The notes beneath the pieces were generated by a model. The model worked only from the letters and a program-made list of their open reading frames with translations, did no database searches and was not told where the DNA came from. 64,000 nt of DNA, taken from contig NC_133021.1 in NCBI RefSeq assembly GCF_048564905.1, forward strand, positions 33,243,097 to 33,307,096, read 5' to 3'. Position 1 is the first letter of the stretch. Each line of letters starts with the position of its first letter. Positions 59,700 to 64,000 of the stretch are shown piece after piece. Source of the DNA: Vicugna pacos. Lineage: Eukaryota > Chordata > Mammalia > Artiodactyla > Camelidae. A program made the translations under genes and the position numbers.

Positions 59700-60330
59700 T
59701 TGTTCTGTTTTCTTTCCTTCAGGTGTTTTAATGTTTTCCTGTGAGTGTGTGTGTGTATTCAGCTGAGTTCCAGCCACATGCAGATCTTAAAGTCTTTCTC
59801 GAGGCATTTTTACAGGCATGTCCATCCTGGGACCCTGATCCGGATCCAGGACTCCTCCCAGCTTCCAGCCGGCTTCCTCTCCGACTTGCCAGCAGTAACT
59901 CCCACCTCAAGGTAACCGCTATTCTGATCTCTAGGCAATCAGATGATGCTGCCTGTCTTGAGATTTCATGGAAATGGGACTCCGGCTCTTGTGTCTGACC
60001 GCAGGGCCCGACGCTGTCAGTCTGGCTTGCCTCTGTGCTATCTTCCCCACGGTGGGTGGGGCACAGCCCCTGTGTTACTAGTCAGAGGTCCACGTGTCCC
60101 TCTCCTGGAGGGACGCTGAGGTCGGTGACGCTGTGGGGCTGCGGGCAGCAGTGCTGCTTCCGGCAGACATGCGCGCTCCCGTCTATTGGCCGTGTGTCTG
60201 GGAGTAAAACCCTAACCGGACGGTGTCTATCTGGTCGGTTTGGGTTAATAACGCTAACTTTTGAGAGTTCCAATGCTTTCCATTCTTGTTGGCACTGGCT
60301 GTCCTTTTCAGCTTACTCAGTCTAGAGGTA
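59700..60330 (-). mobile_element. L1 3' UTR, antisense, GC-rich
   Basis: ACCTCAAGGTAACCGCTATT and GATTTCATGGAAATGGGACT, followed by CTCTTGTGTCTGACCGC, match the antisense L1 3' UTR (caggcaaccactaatc, acatttcatataaatggaa, gtcttttgtgtctggctt). GTGTGTCTGGGAGTAAAACC and GAGAGTTCCAATGCTTTCC further on keep the order. The region about 59990-60270 is much GC-richer than any L1 consensus. Confidence 0.55.
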
Positions 60331-60334
60331 ACAT

Positions 60335-62930
60335 AACTGTAAGCCAAAATAAGAACACACTGAATCTGGAATTTTGTATCTTGTGCATTACACCACAATC
60401 ATTCCCACGGGTTTGTACCTTATGCTCGTGAGATCCTCAGTTTTGACCTTTGGCTATTGTAGTCTCCAGCAGCTTGATCAGCTATAAGAATAAAAGCAAA
60501 AACCTGTTCCAGAAAAGGCTCCAAAACAAGTCTGAAGCAATCACATATTGTGGGATTTGCAAGTTACTTTTAGGATCACAGACAGTATGTCTGTGTGTGG
60601 GGTGGGGCTGTGCAACCCTATGTATTTAAAATAACCTGTGGATTCGGTAAGGAAGTGCATTTTATCAAGACAATTACCATGATTTGCTGGGCCTTAACTT
60701 ACAAATAGGTTTCAGGACAATGACACTTGAAAGGTGCTGTCCCTTAAATTAGAGGACGCTGACCCCTGTGATATGATATATAAGGCTGAACAAATGTAAC
60801 ATCAACTTGGTGTAGAACAAAGTTTTACTCATTTTAATTGGTTTTTGTTTTATTTTTCGCTCTAGTTTTATGTGAACATCCATGGTTGAGAATAAAATTA
60901 GTATTCCACCATGAAATTAATAAAAATGATTTTATAAATCTTCGTGTAAAACCTGCCAGAAACTAACGTTTAATTACCAATATGATATATTAAGAATTCT
61001 ATTTATATCGTTTTATTATGTATGCACTGTTGTATTTTTGTTGTTTTATCTCTGTTCTCCTTTCTACCTTTATTTTTTTTCTAGCTTACAAGTTTCTTCC
61101 TTTTTTTTCATTCTGTGGTTTTGTTTTTGTACACATAACACATTTTCTCTGATGCTGAGTAACTCACATATTAAAGAGAATACAAAGGGGAAATACGAAA
61201 ACCGGCTCTCGTCTCCAAGGACGTGCTGCTTCCGATCCTCCTCCCGGGGACAGGCACAGAGGTTTACGACACGTCTTTGTCATCTCGCAAATTTCAAAAC
61301 TGTCTGATTCAATCACGTACTGTAAGCGGGGGATACCTGAGCAATAAATACTGAAGTTTACGCCATGCTCCTGCTGGTAGCGAGAGGTTCTGGTGATCAC
61401 CTTCAGAGCCTTCGGTGGTCCAGGACCAGTCAGTCTGCCTTGGAGCCTGCGTTTTATTTCGCACCCTCGCTGTAGCTGCTGGATGAGCTGGATCTCAGTT
61501 TCTGTAGCCAGCACTGGGCACCACCATGTGAGTCACAGTCACTTGCTTTCCTTTTGATATTCACTCAATTTAGAGAGGAGGCCAAATCTGCATCTTCAAT
61601 CATCTCGTCTGGGGATGTTGCGGGAAGCCCCGCTGAATTTCATGACAGAAGATCCTTGATGTTAATCGCCTCTTACATCTGGTAAAGTTGCTCATCCTCT
61701 CCGTGCCCTATGCAGACCCTCTTGAATTATTTCAGCCCAGTCACTTCTCCACTTCTTGTCCCTGCCTCGACTTCCATCCTTCCCTCCCCAGGAAAGACAG
61801 ACGCAGTAAAAAAGAAAACCAGCCATAGCTTCTAAACTTGAAAACGCAGTCAATCGTTTTGCATCCTGGAGATTTTACAAGTGGTATTTCCGTTTGTTTG
61901 TTTGTGTGTTTGTTTTGGAAATTCAATGGTTTGGTACGTTTAGGAACAATCAAATTAATATTTTAGTCTAATGAAAAGAAACAGTTCAGTCAGTCATCCT
62001 GGTAGTTTGTCTACAGGATCCCCAAAAGAAAGCATAAACTAATGTCCTAAGGTGCAGAAACACATTTTATGTGTTCCCACGCAGATACCTCCCGAGGGAA
62101 CGGGCACCAGGGAAATAAACAGAATTAGGCCAGTTTCTCTCAGGCACGTGATGCTCTAGTGTAAGAGGCTCTGTGGGCTCTCGGATCCTTGGCTAAAATG
62201 GTATTTTCATAGCTGTTAAGATGAATATTTACAATATGCCGAACTCAAAAGACCCAGTGCTGAGTGAGTCACCTTCTCCCCAACCCCGTTTTCCCTGGAT
62301 TACCCCCGTTTCTGTCAGGACGTTGCTGCGGGTCTCCTGGGGAGCAGATCCTGCCCCCGCAGCAAGGGCGCACTCACCTCTCACAGGGCGAGGGGCTCCG
62401 AGGACGGGCCCCACTTCAAGGCCAGCAGAAAACTGAGGGCACTTTCCGTGAAGAATATTTTGTCTGGAGCATGTGCTGAAAGACAGCTGGCGTTCCAGGC
62501 AAGCTGCAGCCCATTCTGAGTCAGGAGACAGGAACTCAGCATCAGAGCTGTCTTCCCTGCCCTTCAGGGTGGCGGCCGGGGACACTTTGTGGGGCTCATC
62601 TTTCTGAAGGGGAGAAGTGACAAGACTGACCCAGGGCCGTGGTCCTGCGACCCCACGATGCTAAACACATCCCCAGGTTCTCAGGAGGCTGGCTTAGCTC
62701 GCACGCATATTCACACAAAGCCGAAATTTCTCTTCCCTTATATCTTCCTGTGAAAACGCCTGGCTCTCCATCCAGGACCTCTGGCAGTGTGGACAGTGTC
62801 ATCCTCCAGAGAGTCCCGCGGGTCGGCCTCGTTCTGTACCTGAAGTAGATCGGTACCACGTCCGGGCCATGATGCTGGAAGTGGTCTGGTCTGAGCTGTC
62901 CTGCATGGGACCAGCTCAGTCTGTGTTTCC
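60335..62930. other. Unique non-coding sequence
   Basis: No supported gene was found. T-rich stretches are present at about 61065-61130. About 62200-62900 is moderately GC-rich with overlapping open frames on both strands, none with a recognisable domain. Confidence 0.4.
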
Positions 62931-63049
62931 TTCATGGAAATTCTGATACCAGGTGATCACTACAAAAAATGTAAACTGGATTATGTTTCTGTATCAAAAT
63001 TAGGCAAAGAATTTTTGTGTAATTCTAATTTTTTTTTACTATTTCGCAG

Positions 63050-63141
63050 CTGGTGTACTATATGCGGCAGTTGGTGTAAAGCTGGCCAGTCAGTGTGGTT
63101 TTTTAAATACTGTTATAATTTTGGTTCTGTTTCTTTTTTAA
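63050..63141 (+). other. Weak candidate terminal coding exon
   Basis: A T-rich tract followed by TTTCGCAG (63042-63049) resembles a splice acceptor. The next frame encodes a 29-residue hydrophobic tail (GVLYAAVGVKLASQCGFLNT and nine more residues) ending at TAA 63139-63141, which overlaps an AATAAA at 63141. A second AATAAA is at 63381. I do not recognise the protein and no upstream exons are seen. It could be chance, or the last exon or relic of a small membrane-protein gene. Confidence 0.15.
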
Positions 63142-63394
63142 ATAAAATGTTGATTTCTTCAGACTTTTAGGTTGAAATACTTCTAAAGTGCTATTTTTAA
63201 CTTGAAGATAGTAATATGTTATAATGTCTAGATGAAGGGAAATGCACATTTTTGGACAGAATTTAGTCTTTCAATTGAATTTGGTCTTAATACAGCATGT
63301 AGTCGCTTTCTTGAATGGTCAAGTTGGTGCTGAATTCTAGACTGCATTTCACAATTGTTGCCACCAGTGTTATGAAGTCAAATAAAGAAATTAC

Positions 63395-64000
63395 CATCGT
63401 ATGAAGATGTTTACCCTTGCAGACACAGCTTCAGTGGGAAAGTGTGAGCTTTATATAAGTGTTTTAAATGTTAGAATGTTCTGTGATTTTAGTCCATGCT
63501 TTATGCAAGAGTGCAAGACCAGCAAGATGTTTTTAAGATAATTTTGGATCTATTTCCAGTGGAATATTAAAGAATTAACATGACTGGAGCCTTCAGCCTG
63601 CATTTGAGGTGTTTCCAGCAAAGGGCTAAAGAGTTTCTAGAAGTCTCTTCTAAAAATTCTTGACTGCACAGCATCCATAGTGTGACAATACTTGTACCCA
63701 TCTGGTTAATAAACTGTGGAATGAGCAGTGGATATTTGTCGCAGACCAAATAGGAGCTTCCAAGCTTGGGCATAAATACACCCACGCAACTTGGCAGGTG
63801 CCACTGAATATGTTTTTGATGCCATTTCCAACGTCTAGGTTTTTCTCCTATTCATCTTTGTAATTCAGAAATGACCTAAGTTCTCTTGCTCCAAAGATAC
63901 TAGAAAGATGGTTCAGCCACAGATACAGAGCTTCACGAGCCTCAGACCCCACCATGGAGCGGGCGGGGTTGAGTTTTCAGGTCCTCATTGCCTTCGCAGC
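63395..64000. other. Unique non-coding sequence
   Basis: There is no recognisable repeat or exon up to the window edge. GC content rises in the last 60 bases. Confidence 0.35.

Noticed and set aside
1-64000. Search for CRISPR arrays, operons, rRNA and other prokaryote-type systems
   Set aside because: The window is clearly mammalian. No regular direct-repeat and spacer array, rRNA or gene cluster is present.

Overview
The window looks like intergenic or deep intronic DNA from a mammal, most likely a camelid (Tylopoda). The best evidence is three short interspersed elements with an alanine-tRNA-like head (A box, AGC anticodon loop, B box) that fit the camelid vic-1 SINE family. One has perfect 17-base target-site duplications, one perfect 19-base ones, and one diverged short ones. 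Around them lies the usual placental-mammal background of decayed L1, L2, MIR, a MER5A-type hAT element and old LTRs. All family names come from memory, since no library search was possible.

No intact protein-coding gene, RNA gene or CRISPR array can be supported. The one recognisable host-gene relic is an LRRC37-family pseudogene at about 8070-10205 on the + strand. It is a frame-disrupted copy of the large repeat-encoding first exon, and it still ends at its ancestral exon boundary with a splice donor.

Layout: 1-8 kb holds unique sequence, an ERV1-type solo LTR and L1 scraps, including an inverted L1 pair. 8-10.2 kb is the LRRC37 relic. 10.5 kb has a MIR with a 23-A tail. 11.1-11.9 kb is CpG-rich and contains a perfect match to the CTCF consensus. 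12-20 kb is AT-rich with L2, MIR and L1 3' ends and a MaLR-like LTR. 20.8-21.3 kb is a CpG island. 22.3-23.1 kb is an L2 split by another repeat. 26.4-27.5 kb is a vic-1 SINE abutting an antisense L1. 30.7-32.5 kb holds antisense L1 3' ends. 33.8-34.6 kb is a very GC-rich block over an old LTR-like repeat. 35.2-38 kb is the longest L1 (ORF2 and 3' UTR) with a vic-1 inserted in it. 38.4-39.8 kb is probable antisense L1/HAL1. 40.3 kb has a 59-base alternating purine-pyrimidine tract. 42.8-50.9 kb contains MIR and L2 remains and a GC-rich patch. 51.5-55 kb has an L1 3' end, a perfect AT inverted repeat and a long L2 reverse-transcriptase relic. 55.5-60.3 kb has a third vic-1, MER5A and two L1 segments with unusually GC-rich cores. 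60.3-64 kb is mostly unrecognised, with one weak terminal-exon candidate.

Nothing here reads as a multi-gene system. The most informative signals are the LRRC37 exon relic with its intact donor, the CTCF-type motifs (all on the + strand), the gene-less CpG islands, and the GC enrichment inside ancient transposons, which hints at local GC-biased conversion.
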